A DNA stretch of 64,000 nt, from the NCBI GenBank assembly GCA_035196065.1, contig CP136575.1, positions 587,001 through 651,000 of the forward strand, given 5' to 3'. Every line of letters begins with the position of its first letter. Positions within the stretch are counted from its first letter, which is position 1. This document shows, piece by piece, positions 6,801 to 16,257 of this stretch. Below the pieces are notes generated by a model. It worked only from the letters and a program-made list of their open reading frames with translations, was not told where the DNA came from and ran no database searches. Source of the stretch: Sphingobium sp. Lineage in GTDB: Bacteria > Pseudomonadota > Alphaproteobacteria > Sphingomonadales > Sphingomonadaceae. The position numbers were made by a program, and so were the translations under genes.

Positions 6801-7802
6801 ATGCTAGACAAAGCATCTTATTGGTCAACGATCACAAAAAATGCTTTTCTTGCAGATGGTTATTTGGATTTGTGCGCGCAACTTTACGCGCCCAACGCTG
6901 CCGTGCATGTATCAGCACCAGTTGGCGATCTGTCCGGCACCGATGCCATGGCTCAATCGTTATGGCAGCCGCTGCTCGCTGCGATGCCCGACCTTGAACG
7001 ACGCACTGATATCCTTCTATCGGGAAACTTCACCAACAAGGCGGGCGAAGAGGGTCAATGGTTTGCTTCGACCGGCTTTTTTGTCGGCCATTTCGAAACG
7101 CCCTTGTGGAACATAGCCCCGACACTGCGTCCGATTTGGTTGCGCTATGGCTGGTTCGACCGCGTCGTTGGCGACCATGTCGTCGAGAGTTATGTGATCC
7201 TCGATCTAGCCCGCTTCCTTATCGATGTAGGTCAATGGCCACTTGCGCCGCAACTTGGTCAGTCGCAATGGCCTGCGCCGCTAACCCAAGACGGAGTGGC
7301 GCTTAACGCTGCAGACGCGGTTGAAAGCGACAAGAGCCTTAAGCTGGTCGAGGCGATGATCGGCGGACTAATGCAATATGATGGCCGCTCACTTGCCAGC
7401 ATGGGCATGGTACGTTTCTGGCATCCGCAATTTCATTGGTACGGTCCGGGTGGGATTGGCAGCGCGCGCGGGCATCGTGACTATGAACGTACGCATCAGG
7501 GACCCTTCCTTGCGGCATTTCCCGACCGTATCGGCGGCAATCACAAATGCCGGATCGGCGAAGGTGCCTATGTCGCCTCAACGGGCTGGCCCAGTATCAA
7601 TGCCACGCATAGCGGCGACAGCTGGTTAGGACTTCCGGGCACAGGAAAACGTATCACTATGAAGGTTATGGATTTCTGGCGGCGCGACGGCGATTTGCTG
7701 GCGGAAAACTGGGTGTTTATCGACATGGTCGATCTATTGGGGCAGATCGGCGTCGATGTATTCGCGCGGGTCCGTGCATTGAACGGAGCGAATATCAAAT
7801 GA
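6801..7802 (+). CDS. Two-domain SnoaL-like (ester cyclase-type) protein
   Basis: Protein of 333 aa with a strong GAGGAGAG ribosome site. Two SnoaL-like halves are visible. The first is at about residues 15-150 (LYAPNAAVHVSAPVGDLSG, MPDLERR..., VVGDHVVESYVILD). The second is at about 180-325 (MVRFWHPQFHWYGPGGIG, FLAAFPDR, GLPGTGKRITMKVMDFWRRDG, ENWVFIDMVDLLGQIGVDV). The second half has the motif order of the SnoaL/ester cyclase family (FP.R..., G..TGK.I...G...WR...G.I.E.W...D...L..Q.G). It heads a plus-strand operon with ATGA-type overlaps to the MFS and serine-dehydratase genes. The function is unknown. Confidence 0.75.
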   Translation: MLDKASYWSTITKNAFLADGYLDLCAQLYAPNAAVHVSAPVGDLSGTDAMAQSLWQPLLAAMPDLERRTDILLSGNFTNKAGEEGQWFASTGFFVGHFETPLWNIAPTLRPIWLRYGWFDRVVGDHVVESYVILDLARFLIDVGQWPLAPQLGQSQWPAPLTQDGVALNAADAVESDKSLKLVEAMIGGLMQYDGRSLASMGMVRFWHPQFHWYGPGGIGSARGHRDYERTHQGPFLAAFPDRIGGNHKCRIGEGAYVASTGWPSINATHSGDSWLGLPGTGKRITMKVMDFWRRDGDLLAENWVFIDMVDLLGQIGVDVFARVRALNGANIK

Positions 7803-9046
7803 GCAAAGTCACGAATTCGCAAATGATCGACGCAAAGGATATTGCGCTGACCCGCAGAGTAGGTGCCCTTGCTTTCTTACTAGTTGCCTATTTCTTTTAC
7901 GCTTGGTCTTGGAACACCGTCGATATTTTGCGTCCCTACATCAAGGAATCGCTCGGGCTTACAGACTTAACGGCGGGCTCCGCATATACCATTCAGTCCG
8001 CAGGTGCGATTGTAGGCGCAGTGGTGATGGGCCAGATCGCAGACAAGATCGGTCGACGTAACGCACTCGTAATTTCAATGTTTGGCTATGGCGGCTTCCT
8101 CCTAGCGGCCTTATTGGTCACAGATTACACCACGTTGGTCATGCAGCGCGCGGGCCTTGGTTTTTTCATGGGATCAATGTTTCCCATTGCCGTCGGCATC
8201 TACTCGGGACTTTTCGGGCGTGATGTGCGCGGGGTGATCGCAGGATTTGTGCTAGGCACTTACAATGTGGCGGTCGCGGCTTTGGGCTTTCTTTCAGCAG
8301 CCGCATTCAAGGCCGGCTATGACTGGAAACTTCTGCTTTGGGCAGGTGCAGTGCCCATGTCGATTGCACTCTTTGCATTCTTCGTCATTCCCGATGACCG
8401 ACGTCTGATTCCCATGGATGGCCTTAATGACGGGCAGGCAACCGCAAAGTCGGCATTGCCAATTGCCGAATTGTTCAAACCCGGCGTTGCCAAGCAGACC
8501 ATCCTGCTTGCAACGATGACCGGTCTCAATTTCTTCGCCTATCAGGCCTTTACCGGCTGGGCCTCAACCTATCTTAAAGAAGATCGGATGATCCCTGACA
8601 CAGTCGTGGGCGATGTGCTGGGCTGGCAATTCATAGGTGCCGCAGTCGGCGGGTTGGTCTGGGGTTATGTCAGCGATCGGCTGGGCCGGCGCGCGGCTGC
8701 ATGGGGCTTTGTGGTAGCAGCAGCGCTGATCCCTGTTTACCTGTTCGTCGAGATGCCTATTGGGTTGCTCGAACTCACAGGCTTTCTCTATGGTGTTATG
8801 CTTTCGTGCAGCGCGATCTGGGGACCCTGGCTGTCCGAACTTTATCCGGCGCATTTACGCTCTACAGCGGCATCAATTTTCAACTGGGGTCGAGTAATCA
8901 GCATGATGGCACCGCTGGTCACTGCTCCCTTGGCTGAAGGCTTTGGCCGCGCCCCCGTAATGAGTCTGGCCTCGGTCGCGTTCCTCGCCGCTGCCATTAT
9001 CTGGATGCGGCTGCCTGAAACCGTAAAGCCGCTTGGTCAAAGATGA
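7799..9046 (+). CDS. MFS transporter (metabolite/H+ symporter type)
   Basis: Protein of 415 aa with twelve predicted hydrophobic helices. The signature MFS loop between helices 2 and 3 is GQIADKIGRRNALV and its repeat in the second half is GYVSDRLGRRAAAW. It is overlapped by 4 bp at both ends, so it is co-translated with the SnoaL gene before it and the serine-dehydratase gene after it. It most resembles the sugar-acid/aromatic-acid symporter branch (inference). It is the likely inner-membrane importer for the island's substrate, paired with the TonB receptor encoded nearby on the other strand. Confidence 0.85.
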   Translation: MSKVTNSQMIDAKDIALTRRVGALAFLLVAYFFYAWSWNTVDILRPYIKESLGLTDLTAGSAYTIQSAGAIVGAVVMGQIADKIGRRNALVISMFGYGGFLLAALLVTDYTTLVMQRAGLGFFMGSMFPIAVGIYSGLFGRDVRGVIAGFVLGTYNVAVAALGFLSAAAFKAGYDWKLLLWAGAVPMSIALFAFFVIPDDRRLIPMDGLNDGQATAKSALPIAELFKPGVAKQTILLATMTGLNFFAYQAFTGWASTYLKEDRMIPDTVVGDVLGWQFIGAAVGGLVWGYVSDRLGRRAAAWGFVVAAALIPVYLFVEMPIGLLELTGFLYGVMLSCSAIWGPWLSELYPAHLRSTAASIFNWGRVISMMAPLVTAPLAEGFGRAPVMSLASVAFLAAAIIWMRLPETVKPLGQR

Positions 9047-10419
9047 TTTCAATTCTTGACCTGTTCCGCATCGGTATCGGTCCATCCAGTTCGCACACTG
9101 TAGGACCGATGCGGATTGCACGCCGCTTTGTACGCCATCTCCATTCAGACAGGAAACTGAATCATGTCGCGCAGTTAAGGGTTTCGCTGCAGGGTTCACT
9201 CGCGCTGACAGGGGTCGGCCATGGCTCGGTCGAAGCCGTCATTCTTGGTCTGTTGGGCGAGCACCCATCACGCATAGATCCCAATGCCATTCCAGGGTTG
9301 CTTGCCAAGGTTAGTTCGACCCAACTGCTACCCCTGCCCCATGGCCCCACTATTGGTTTTGAACCGAAGCGCGATATCCTGCTGGACGCACATGTCATGC
9401 CGGAACTCCACCCCAATGGCATGTTGTTACAGGCGTTTGATGCAAGCGGCGCTCTTGTCAGCAAGGAAACCTATTACTCGACTGGCGGCGGGTTTTATGC
9501 GTCCGAAAAACAACTTCGCTCGCCCGTCCCCAACGACACGATCGGTGCTATAGCAGAGGCTGTCTACGCTTACGCTTCAGGAGCCGAGCTGCTTGAGCTG
9601 TGCGAACGGGAAAACAAAGCCATTGCAGAAATCGTCCTGGCCAATGAGGATGAAATTCGTTCGCGCGCAGATACGATCGCCGGGCTTGATGCAATTGTGG
9701 CAGCCATGCTTGGTTGTATCGACCGCGGCTTGAATACGTCTGGTATCCTGCCCGGCGGCCTCAATGTCCGTCGTCGAGCGCCGGAAGTTTACAACCGCTT
9801 GGTCGATGGCGTTGGCAATAATGAGGCGGAGCGGTTGCTTGACTGGCTGAACGTTTTTGCACTCGCAGTTAACGAAGAAAATGCGGCGGGTGGCCGCGTG
9901 GTCACAGCGCCCACCAATGGTGCCGCGGGCATTGTCCCCGCTGTACTCAAATATTATGCCTGCGCCGAAGGCAAAGGCCCCGAGGTTGCGCGACAATTTC
10001 TGCTAACGGCAGGCGGCGTCGCTTTGCTCTACAAGATGCGGGCCTCAATTTCGGGGGCGGAAATGGGCTGCCAAGGCGAGGTCGGCGTTGCCTGCTCAAT
10101 CGCAGCAGCAGGGCTTGCCGCAATCTGGGGTGGAAGCCCGACCCAAGTAGCCAGCGCTGCCGAAATTGGCATGGAGCACAATCTGGGTCTGACTTGCGAT
10201 CCGGTAGGGGGGCTTGTGCAAATACCCTGCATCGAACGCAATGCTCTGGGTGCAGTAAAGGCGGTGAACGCCGCACGTCTGGCTCTGCACAGCAAGGAAC
10301 GCCCCAAGGTTTCTTTGGATCAGGTAATCGAGACAATGCGCCAAACTGGGATTGATATGTCGTCCCGCTATAAGGAAACGTCGCAGGGGGGACTTGCCGT
10401 TAATGTCATCGCCTGTTGA
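9043..10419 (+). CDS. sdaA: L-serine ammonia-lyase type Fe-S enzyme (single-chain SdaA)
   Basis: Protein of 458 aa, the full length of the single-chain bacterial form. The family start [23 protein letters not shown] is complete. Cysteines for the [4Fe-4S] cluster are seen in [15 protein letters not shown] and [20 protein letters not shown]. Known reaction of the family: L-serine to pyruvate and ammonia. In an operon of catabolic genes with no other serine metabolism it could serve to dehydrate serine formed by the pathway. It could also be a paralogue that dehydrates a related hydroxy acid. The sequence alone does not decide. It overlaps the transporter by 4 bp and the next gene by 17 bp. Confidence 0.85.
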   Translation: MISILDLFRIGIGPSSSHTVGPMRIARRFVRHLHSDRKLNHVAQLRVSLQGSLALTGVGHGSVEAVILGLLGEHPSRIDPNAIPGLLAKVSSTQLLPLPHGPTIGFEPKRDILLDAHVMPELHPNGMLLQAFDASGALVSKETYYSTGGGFYASEKQLRSPVPNDTIGAIAEAVYAYASGAELLELCERENKAIAEIVLANEDEIRSRADTIAGLDAIVAAMLGCIDRGLNTSGILPGGLNVRRRAPEVYNRLVDGVGNNEAERLLDWLNVFALAVNEENAAGGRVVTAPTNGAAGIVPAVLKYYACAEGKGPEVARQFLLTAGGVALLYKMRASISGAEMGCQGEVGVACSIAAAGLAAIWGGSPTQVASAAEIGMEHNLGLTCDPVGGLVQIPCIERNALGAVKAVNAARLALHSKERPKVSLDQVIETMRQTGIDMSSRYKETSQGGLAVNVIAC

Positions 10420-11305
10420 ATTGCCTAGCCGCATTGTTGATGCGCATCACCATTTATGGGATTTGAAGGCGATCAACTATCCTTGGCTGATGGCAAAGGG
10501 AGAGCGCAGATTTTTTGGCGATCCGACTCCTATCCAGAAGGACTATCTGGTCGGCGATTTCCGTTGCGATCATGATAGTCTATCAATTGTCAAAAGTGTC
10601 CATGTTCAAGTTGGGGTAACGCCAGAAGATTCACTGCTGGAAACGCGTTGGCTACAACATCAAAATGAGACCCATGGATTGCCGAGTGCAATAGTAGCCT
10701 TCAGCGATTTGACGGCAGTCGATATTGCAGATCAACTCGAAGCGCATGCGCAGTCTCTTACGTTCCGCGGAGTCCGACAGATTGTCGGGCGCAGTGCAGA
10801 GGAAGATGCCAAGACCGGCACCGGCTCTTTGCTTGCAGACCCTCGCTTTACGGAAGGTTTGACCGAGCTTTCGCGGAGGGGTCTGTCGTTCGATCTTCAA
10901 CTGCTGCCAACTCAAATGACTGCGTTTGCCTCACTTCTTGAAAAACTCCCCAACCTTAAGGTGGCTCTTTGTCATGCTGGAAGCCTCAGCAGCGAGGAGC
11001 AATTCGACATTTGGAAAGTGGGCATTGAACACTTGGCTGCATTACCCAATGTGATCTGCAAGATTTCGGGATTTGGAATGTTTGATCCGGACTGGACTAC
11101 ATATTCCACCAAAGCGAAATTCGAGGTGTTGGCTGATAGGTTTGGACCAATGCGTATCGCCTTTGGGTCCAACTTCCCGGTCGAAAAGCTCGCGTCAGAT
11201 TATACCAGCGTCTGGACCCGGTTTTCTGAACTTACCTCAGACTTCAACAAAGATGATCGGGCCATGATGTTCGCTGGAACGGCAGAACGGTTCTATCGGA
11301 TTTAG
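10403..11305 (+). CDS. Amidohydrolase-2 family lactonase-like hydrolase
   Basis: Protein of 300 aa. The chosen ATG ([17 protein letters not shown]) overlaps the preceding gene by 17 bp; the longer open frame begins with an unlikely Arg-rich stretch. The HXH metal motif DAHHHLWD, the internal VCHAGS-like ALCHAGS and the late segment RIAFGSNFPV match the COG3618 family. Characterised members of that family include L-fuconolactonase, L-rhamnonolactonase and 4-sulfomuconolactonase. A sugar or acid lactone ring-opening step is the best guess. It is the last gene of the SnoaL-MFS-sdaA operon, followed by a strong hairpin shared with the converging TonB receptor gene. Confidence 0.8.
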   Translation: MSSPVELPSRIVDAHHHLWDLKAINYPWLMAKGERRFFGDPTPIQKDYLVGDFRCDHDSLSIVKSVHVQVGVTPEDSLLETRWLQHQNETHGLPSAIVAFSDLTAVDIADQLEAHAQSLTFRGVRQIVGRSAEEDAKTGTGSLLADPRFTEGLTELSRRGLSFDLQLLPTQMTAFASLLEKLPNLKVALCHAGSLSSEEQFDIWKVGIEHLAALPNVICKISGFGMFDPDWTTYSTKAKFEVLADRFGPMRIAFGSNFPVEKLASDYTSVWTRFSELTSDFNKDDRAMMFAGTAERFYRI

Positions 11306-11314
11306 ACCTAAGAA

Positions 11315-11341
11315 AAAGGGCGGCCCTTAGGACCGCCCTTT
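11315..11341. terminator. Bidirectional terminator between lactonase and TonB receptor
   Basis: AAAGGGCGGYCCTNAGGRCCGCCCTTT-type hairpin: a 12-bp nearly perfect stem with A-tract on the left and T-tract on the right, placed between two converging genes. Confidence 0.85.
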
Positions 11342-11364
11342 CATGTTTGGTTGATGCAAAGGTA

Positions 11365-13995
11365 TCAGAACTTAAAGCTGCCGATCACACCCCACTGACG
11401 AGGCGGAGCATAGCTTGCCTGCAAAGCGCCGCCGCCGCCCCAGACGAAGCGGTTGGCTGTCGCCTCATTGGTGACATTGTTGACATAACCCTGGATCGAA
11501 ATGCTGTCATTAAACGCCAACGTCAAACGTAGGTCGATTTTGCTGTAGCTTTTCTGCTTTTCCAGGATCGAATTGAAAGGCTGCCCGAACCATGATCCCG
11601 AATATGATATTGCGGCATATGGCGTAAGCTTCATTTCACCGCCCAAGGCGATATCATAGGATGCGTATACCGACCCCATTGTCTCTGGCGAATAGGGAAT
11701 ATGGTTTCCACTAATATCGCAACCGTAAGCCGCCGCAGGCTGGCCTGCGCCGCCGGTACCGGGGACTAAGCCACAATTATAGCCCGGGGCAAACACACGC
11801 CGCTGGCCTGCAGGTGCGATGGTCACGCCATTGACGACCGTTGCCGTAAGTTGGGCAGCATCGGCAATCAATATGCTGGTACCAAAAGGCGCAGGCACGT
11901 CAGTATATTCGGTATATTTCGCATTCAGATAAGCGAAGGTCGCACCGATTTGCAGTGCATCCGTCGGCTGCCAGATCGCCTCCAGTTCGGCACCATAAGA
12001 ACGCGCTTTACCGCTGTTCTCGATGATCGACAGCGTGGTTGCGCCCGCTGGCACCTGACGCTGTTCCTGCAAGCCTTTATACTTGTTGTAGAACAAGGCC
12101 AGATTGAGCTGGACTGTGTTGTCGACGAAGCGGTTTTTGGAACCGATCTCAAACGCAGTCACGGTTTCCGGATCAAAAGTCGGCGTCAACGCCGCCTGGT
12201 TCTGTCCAGAGTTGAAACCACCCGAACGGAAGCCGGTTGAGGCTGATCCATAGAGGAGGTTGTCGTCGCTCATCTGATAGTCGACCGCCAAACGCCAAGT
12301 CGCCTTCTTGAACTTTGCGGTGTCATAGGTTGCGCCAGTCAGTACAGCTGTATTTGCAGCCAGACACTGGAAACCGGGGCGCGGCGCAGGAAGCGACGTA
12401 TATGTACAATTTGTAGGTGCGCCTTGCGTTCCAAAAGCGCTGTCAGGGATTGGACCTGTGCGCAGAGTAATTGCGGTGCCCTGGGGAACTGCTGGCGTCC
12501 CAGCGGTTGGCAGGATTGCATTGGCATTGGCAAAGGCAAAGTCCTTCGTATCCACCGTGTACCGAAGGCCTGCTGTCACCCGCAGCTTTTCTGTGACAGC
12601 ATAGCTCGCCTGCGCATAAGCCGCGATAGACTCGGTTTCGGCGCGCTGCTGATCATAAAAGCCGCCACCGTTTGCAGCGAGGTTTAGGTTCGGCGAAACA
12701 TTTCTGATGATACGGGAAAGCTGTTGGTTGATGAAAATTCCCGTCAGCTTGTCCTTGAAATAATAAGCGCCCAGTACGTAAGTGAGCGGGCCGCTGTTTT
12801 CGCCAGAAAGCAATTGCAATTCTTGGCTGAACGTCTTTGCGCGGGTGTCTTGGAAATCGATGCCGATCTGGTTGCCGGAAAAGTCGGTGTCCGATGTGCG
12901 GATCGCACCAAAATCCGTGTAACCAGTGATGGATTTCAGCGTAACTCCGCCAAAATCATACGCAAACGTTCCGGCCCATGCCTTGTTCTCAAGATCGAGC
13001 ACGGTAGGTTGGTCGGTATCAATCCGGTAAGGATCGCCGGCCGCATAAATGGGAATGCCCAAATCACTTCCCGCAGCCGTGCTTGCACCTGGAAGCGCAT
13101 CATTTACGCCATCACGGTTACCGCCGCGAGTGTTCAGTACAACCGGCGTTGCGTTGTACAATTGCTGACGACTGTTCACATCGAAATAGCTGCCAACGAG
13201 CTTGTAGCCAAAGGCCGAGCCGCCTGCGCCAGTGCGTTTTGAATAGTCGAATTTGATAGAAGCGCTGAACGCGTCATTCGGTTGCAGCAACAAAGTGCCA
13301 CGAACATAGCGGTTATTGTCGTCGAAAAGATTGTTACCAAGCGGATTGTCGTTTTTAACGTAACCGTCTGACTTTTCGTACGAGCCTGCTACTCGAAGCG
13401 CGACCGTGTCACTAAGTGCAGCATTCACATATGCGTCGGTACGGAAACGGCCAAATTCACCAACGGTCACATCGAGGCCGCCAAAATAGCCTTCTAGCGA
13501 TGGCGCAGCTGTGACGACTGAAATGTTACCACCGAAAGTATTCCGGCCATAGAGCGTTCCCTGAGGGCCGCGCTGCACTTCAACCCGTGCAATGTCGACA
13601 AATCCCGTCGTCGCCTGGCTGGCGCGCGATTGATAAATGCCATCAATAAAGAAGCCGATAGTCGTATCGCCGTTAACGCCGACATTCTCCGTCCGCACGC
13701 CGCGGATAGCTGGGCGTGCGTCGGATCCTGAACGACCAAAGGTAAAGCCTGGGACCTGTCCCTCAAGTCGCGAAATATCGTTCGTCCCCCGTTCTGCCAT
13801 TTGTTCGGCTGTGAGGGCGGAAATCGAAATTGGAACATCCTGAAGATTTTCTTCGCGCCGCTGCGCAGTCACAACGATTTCTTTAATGCCTGCCTGATCC
13901 TCATCGGCTTGCTGCGCAAATGCAGGCAGTGCCGCGAAGTTCGCAACTGTAGTGGCCACACCTAGGAGCAGTGCGGACTTAATCGGACGCTTCAT
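11365..13995 (-). CDS. TonB-dependent outer-membrane receptor of the catabolic island
   Basis: Protein of 876 aa. The start (MKRPIKSALLLG) has an AGGGGAGA ribosome site and gives a signal peptide ending AFA-QQ. A TonB box is visible at about residues 38-43 (EIVVTAQRR). The plug domain follows (LQDVPISISALTAEQM, then FFIDGIYQSRA and VEVQRGPQGTLYGRNTFGGNISV). The long beta-barrel ends with a C-terminal Phe (IGSFKF), as outer-membrane proteins do. The plug type is that of sphingomonad receptors for plant- or aromatic-derived small molecules rather than siderophores (inference). Two operator-like palindromes lie 51-87 bp upstream of the start, so it appears to be co-regulated with the two flanking operons. 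Confidence 0.9.
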   Translation of the reverse strand: MKRPIKSALLLGVATTVANFAALPAFAQQADEDQAGIKEIVVTAQRREENLQDVPISISALTAEQMAERGTNDISRLEGQVPGFTFGRSGSDARPAIRGVRTENVGVNGDTTIGFFIDGIYQSRASQATTGFVDIARVEVQRGPQGTLYGRNTFGGNISVVTAAPSLEGYFGGLDVTVGEFGRFRTDAYVNAALSDTVALRVAGSYEKSDGYVKNDNPLGNNLFDDNNRYVRGTLLLQPNDAFSASIKFDYSKRTGAGGSAFGYKLVGSYFDVNSRQQLYNATPVVLNTRGGNRDGVNDALPGASTAAGSDLGIPIYAAGDPYRIDTDQPTVLDLENKAWAGTFAYDFGGVTLKSITGYTDFGAIRTSDTDFSGNQIGIDFQDTRAKTFSQELQLLSGENSGPLTYVLGAYYFKDKLTGIFINQQLSRIIRNVSPNLNLAANGGGFYDQQRAETESIAAYAQASYAVTEKLRVTAGLRYTVDTKDFAFANANAILPTAGTPAVPQGTAITLRTGPIPDSAFGTQGAPTNCTYTSLPAPRPGFQCLAANTAVLTGATYDTAKFKKATWRLAVDYQMSDDNLLYGSASTGFRSGGFNSGQNQAALTPTFDPETVTAFEIGSKNRFVDNTVQLNLALFYNKYKGLQEQRQVPAGATTLSIIENSGKARSYGAELEAIWQPTDALQIGATFAYLNAKYTEYTDVPAPFGTSILIADAAQLTATVVNGVTIAPAGQRRVFAPGYNCGLVPGTGGAGQPAAAYGCDISGNHIPYSPETMGSVYASYDIALGGEMKLTPYAAISYSGSWFGQPFNSILEKQKSYSKIDLRLTLAFNDSISIQGYVNNVTNEATANRFVWGGGGALQASYAPPRQWGVIGSFKF

Positions 13996-14045
13996 GTTCG
14001 GTTCTCCCCTTAAAACAACGGTCTTAAATCCGGTGAACTTTAAAT

Positions 14046-14082
14046 TGACTGCGAATGCAAGAATAAAATGACTTCGAATGCA
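14046..14082. promoter_or_regulatory. Tandem LacI-type operators 2a and 2b upstream of the TonB receptor
   Basis: TGACTGCGAATGCA (14046-14059, one mismatch) and TGACTTCGAATGCA (14069-14082, exact) in the same orientation, 23 bp centre to centre, about two helical turns. They match the sites at 6760 and 14891. Confidence 0.7.
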
Positions 14083-14128
14083 CAGCGCGGCAATGCGTTG
14101 CAAATTCGCCACGGCTCGCAGCGACAGA

Positions 14129-14869
14129 TTATTGCGCGGTCCAGCCCCCGTCGACCAGCAGGCTGGTGCCAGTCACCATGGCAGCTGCCGGCGAGGCGAG
14201 GTAAAGCACTGCATCTGCAACATCCTGTGGCTGGCCAGTTTTGCCCATAGGTATCATACGTTCGACAAATTCCCGAAAGTCAGGATCGGCTAGCATCGGC
14301 GCGGTCATGGGTGTTTCAATAAAGGTCGGCGCGACAGAATTTACCCTTATACCGTGTGGAGCCAGTTCGACCGCCATCGCCTTGGTCAAGCCTTCAAGGG
14401 CATGTTTGGTCATGCAATAGACCGTGCGCCGCGGACTTCCTACGTGTCCCATCTGGCTGGTAATATTGATGATTGCCCCACCGCGGCCCCTGCGCAGCAT
14501 CGATTGGACCGCAGCTTGGGCAACCAGATAGGCACTGCGGACGTTGAGGTTAAGCATCCGGTCGAGCACATCGGCAGTCACTTCCGCCATCGCTAACGGC
14601 GTATTGGTCCCGGCATTGTTCACCAATATGTCAAACTCGCAGTCGGCCAGTGCCTCCGCAAATCGAGGATCAAGAATGTCAGCTGTCCAGCTAGTTATAC
14701 GCGGATGTCGATCTGCAAGATCGACCAGTGCTACAGGATCTCGCGCTACCGCAACAACATTGGCTCCTGCATCTGCTAGGGTCAGCGAGATTGCCTGTCC
14801 AAGCCCCTTGCTGCCGCCTGTGACTACGGCTTTCTTTCCCGTCAGATCAAACCGTTCACCTGCCACCAT
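14129..14869 (-). CDS. Short-chain dehydrogenase/reductase
   Basis: Protein of 246 aa, the classical SDR size. The cofactor motif TGGSKGLG is at about residues 17-24, NNAG at about 90, the catalytic Ser in ITSQ, and YCMTK supplies the Tyr-xxx-Lys pair. The C-terminus (TGTSLLVDGGWTAQ) is the normal end of the fold. Position 2 of the cofactor loop (VVAVARDP) suggests NAD(P) binding, but the preference cannot be assigned. It is divergent from the histidinol-dehydrogenase-like gene, with one operator between them. In an oxidative sugar-type pathway it would make the lactone opened by the COG3618 lactonase (inference). Confidence 0.85.
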   Translation of the reverse strand: MVAGERFDLTGKKAVVTGGSKGLGQAISLTLADAGANVVAVARDPVALVDLADRHPRITSWTADILDPRFAEALADCEFDILVNNAGTNTPLAMAEVTADVLDRMLNLNVRSAYLVAQAAVQSMLRRGRGGAIINITSQMGHVGSPRRTVYCMTKHALEGLTKAMAVELAPHGIRVNSVAPTFIETPMTAPMLADPDFREFVERMIPMGKTGQPQDVADAVLYLASPAAAMVTGTSLLVDGGWTAQ

Positions 14870-14890
14870 CTACCTCCCAAAAAACGTCTT

Positions 14891-14904
14891 TGCATTCGAA
14901 GTCA
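14891..14904. promoter_or_regulatory. LacI-type operator 3 (between SDR and hisD-like gene)
   Basis: TGCATTCGAAGTCA, identical to operator 1, midway between the divergent SDR and histidinol-dehydrogenase-like genes and 22 bp upstream of the SDR start. Confidence 0.7.
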
Positions 14905-14961
14905 ATTTTTGTAGCCTAGGCATAATTCACCCCTTTGAAAAGATATAGAGGAGCAAGTTTC

Positions 14962-16254
14962 ATGGCCCGCTTTCTGAAGACCGGCATTACCGACGATGCC
15001 GCGGCCGAGGCCGATGCGCAGGTTCGCGCAATCGTTGAAGAAATTATTGCCGATGTCAAAAAGCGCGGCGATGAGGCCGTACGTGACTGGTCACGCAAGT
15101 TTGACAATTGGGCGCCTGCAAGCTTTCGCCTCAGCGACGAACAGATAAGCGCAGCATATGATGAACTTGATGCGCAAACCATAGAGGATATCCGCTTTGC
15201 GCAAACGCAGGTTCGCAATTTCGCTCAAATCCAGCGCGATGCATTGAAAGATGTCGAGGTTGAAACGCTGCCCGGCGTCATCCTGGGGCACAAGAACCTG
15301 CCTGTGAATTCTGTTGGCTGTTATGTTCCTGGCGGCAAATACCCCTTGGTCGCATCGGCTCATATGAGCGTGGTGACCGCCAAGGTCGCAGGCGTAAAGC
15401 ACGTGATTTCAGTCGCACCTCCCTTCGAAGGCAAGCCCAATCCGGCAATCGTCGTGGCGATGCACATGGCGGGTGCGGATGAGATTTTATGTGTTGGCGG
15501 CGTTCAGGCCGTCGCTGCAATGGCATTAGGCACTGAGACGATCCAGCCGGTTGACATGATCGTAGGCCCGGGCAACGCCTATGTTGCCGAAGCAAAGCGG
15601 CAGCTTTTCGGGCGCATTGGCATCGATCTGCTTGCTGGACCTACCGAAACACTGATCATTGCCGACGAGGAAGGTGCCGATGGCGAATTGTGCGCCGCAG
15701 ACCTTTTGGGGCAGGCCGAGCACGGGCCCAATTCGCCGGCAGTACTGCTGACCAATTCGGAAAAGCTGGCACGCGAAACGATGGCCGAGGTCGAACGTCA
15801 GCTGACGATCCTTCCAACGGCGCACATCGCCTCTAAGGCGTGGGAAGATTATGGCCAGGTAATCGTATGTGACAGCTACGAGGAAATGGTCCAGGTCGCA
15901 GACGATATCGCATCCGAGCATGTGCAGGTGATGACGCGTGATCCCGATTATTTCCTCAACAATATGACGAACTATGGCGCGCTGTTCCTCGGCTATCGCA
16001 CCAATGTTTCTTATGGCGACAAGGTGATCGGTACCAACCACACGCTGCCGACCAAGAAAAATGCGCGCTTTACCGGTGGCTTGTGGGTTGGCAAATTCAT
16101 CAAGACATGTACCTATCAACGCGTTTTGACCGATGAGGCGAGTGTGATGGTGGGGGAATATTGCAGCCGGCTGTGCGCGATCGAGGGGTTTGCCGGGCAT
16201 AAGGAACAGGCCGACATCCGCGTGCGCCGTCTCAGCAAGAAAAAGGCTGCCTGA
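14962..16254 (+). CDS. Histidinol dehydrogenase-like NAD+ alcohol dehydrogenase
   Basis: Protein of 430 aa. A GAGGAG ribosome site precedes the chosen ATG ([12 protein letters not shown]). Family marks are present: [52 protein letters not shown] and the His-rich zinc region GTNHTLPT. No other his-biosynthesis gene is next to it, and the context is catabolic. The family contains catabolic branches, best known as sulfopropanediol 3-dehydrogenase (HpsN), which oxidise a primary alcohol to an acid through an aldehyde. A similar two-step oxidation of a hydroxymethyl group is the likely role here; the substrate is unknown. It heads the operon that contains the LacI gene 3 bp downstream. Confidence 0.8.
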   Translation: MARFLKTGITDDAAAEADAQVRAIVEEIIADVKKRGDEAVRDWSRKFDNWAPASFRLSDEQISAAYDELDAQTIEDIRFAQTQVRNFAQIQRDALKDVEVETLPGVILGHKNLPVNSVGCYVPGGKYPLVASAHMSVVTAKVAGVKHVISVAPPFEGKPNPAIVVAMHMAGADEILCVGGVQAVAAMALGTETIQPVDMIVGPGNAYVAEAKRQLFGRIGIDLLAGPTETLIIADEEGADGELCAADLLGQAEHGPNSPAVLLTNSEKLARETMAEVERQLTILPTAHIASKAWEDYGQVIVCDSYEEMVQVADDIASEHVQVMTRDPDYFLNNMTNYGALFLGYRTNVSYGDKVIGTNHTLPTKKNARFTGGLWVGKFIKTCTYQRVLTDEASVMVGEYCSRLCAIEGFAGHKEQADIRVRRLSKKKAA

Positions 16255-16257
16255 TCG

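Noticed and set aside
14962-16254. Assignment as the histidine-biosynthesis hisD
   Set aside because: Catabolic neighbours and LacI-type control argue against it, although sequence alone cannot exclude the activity.
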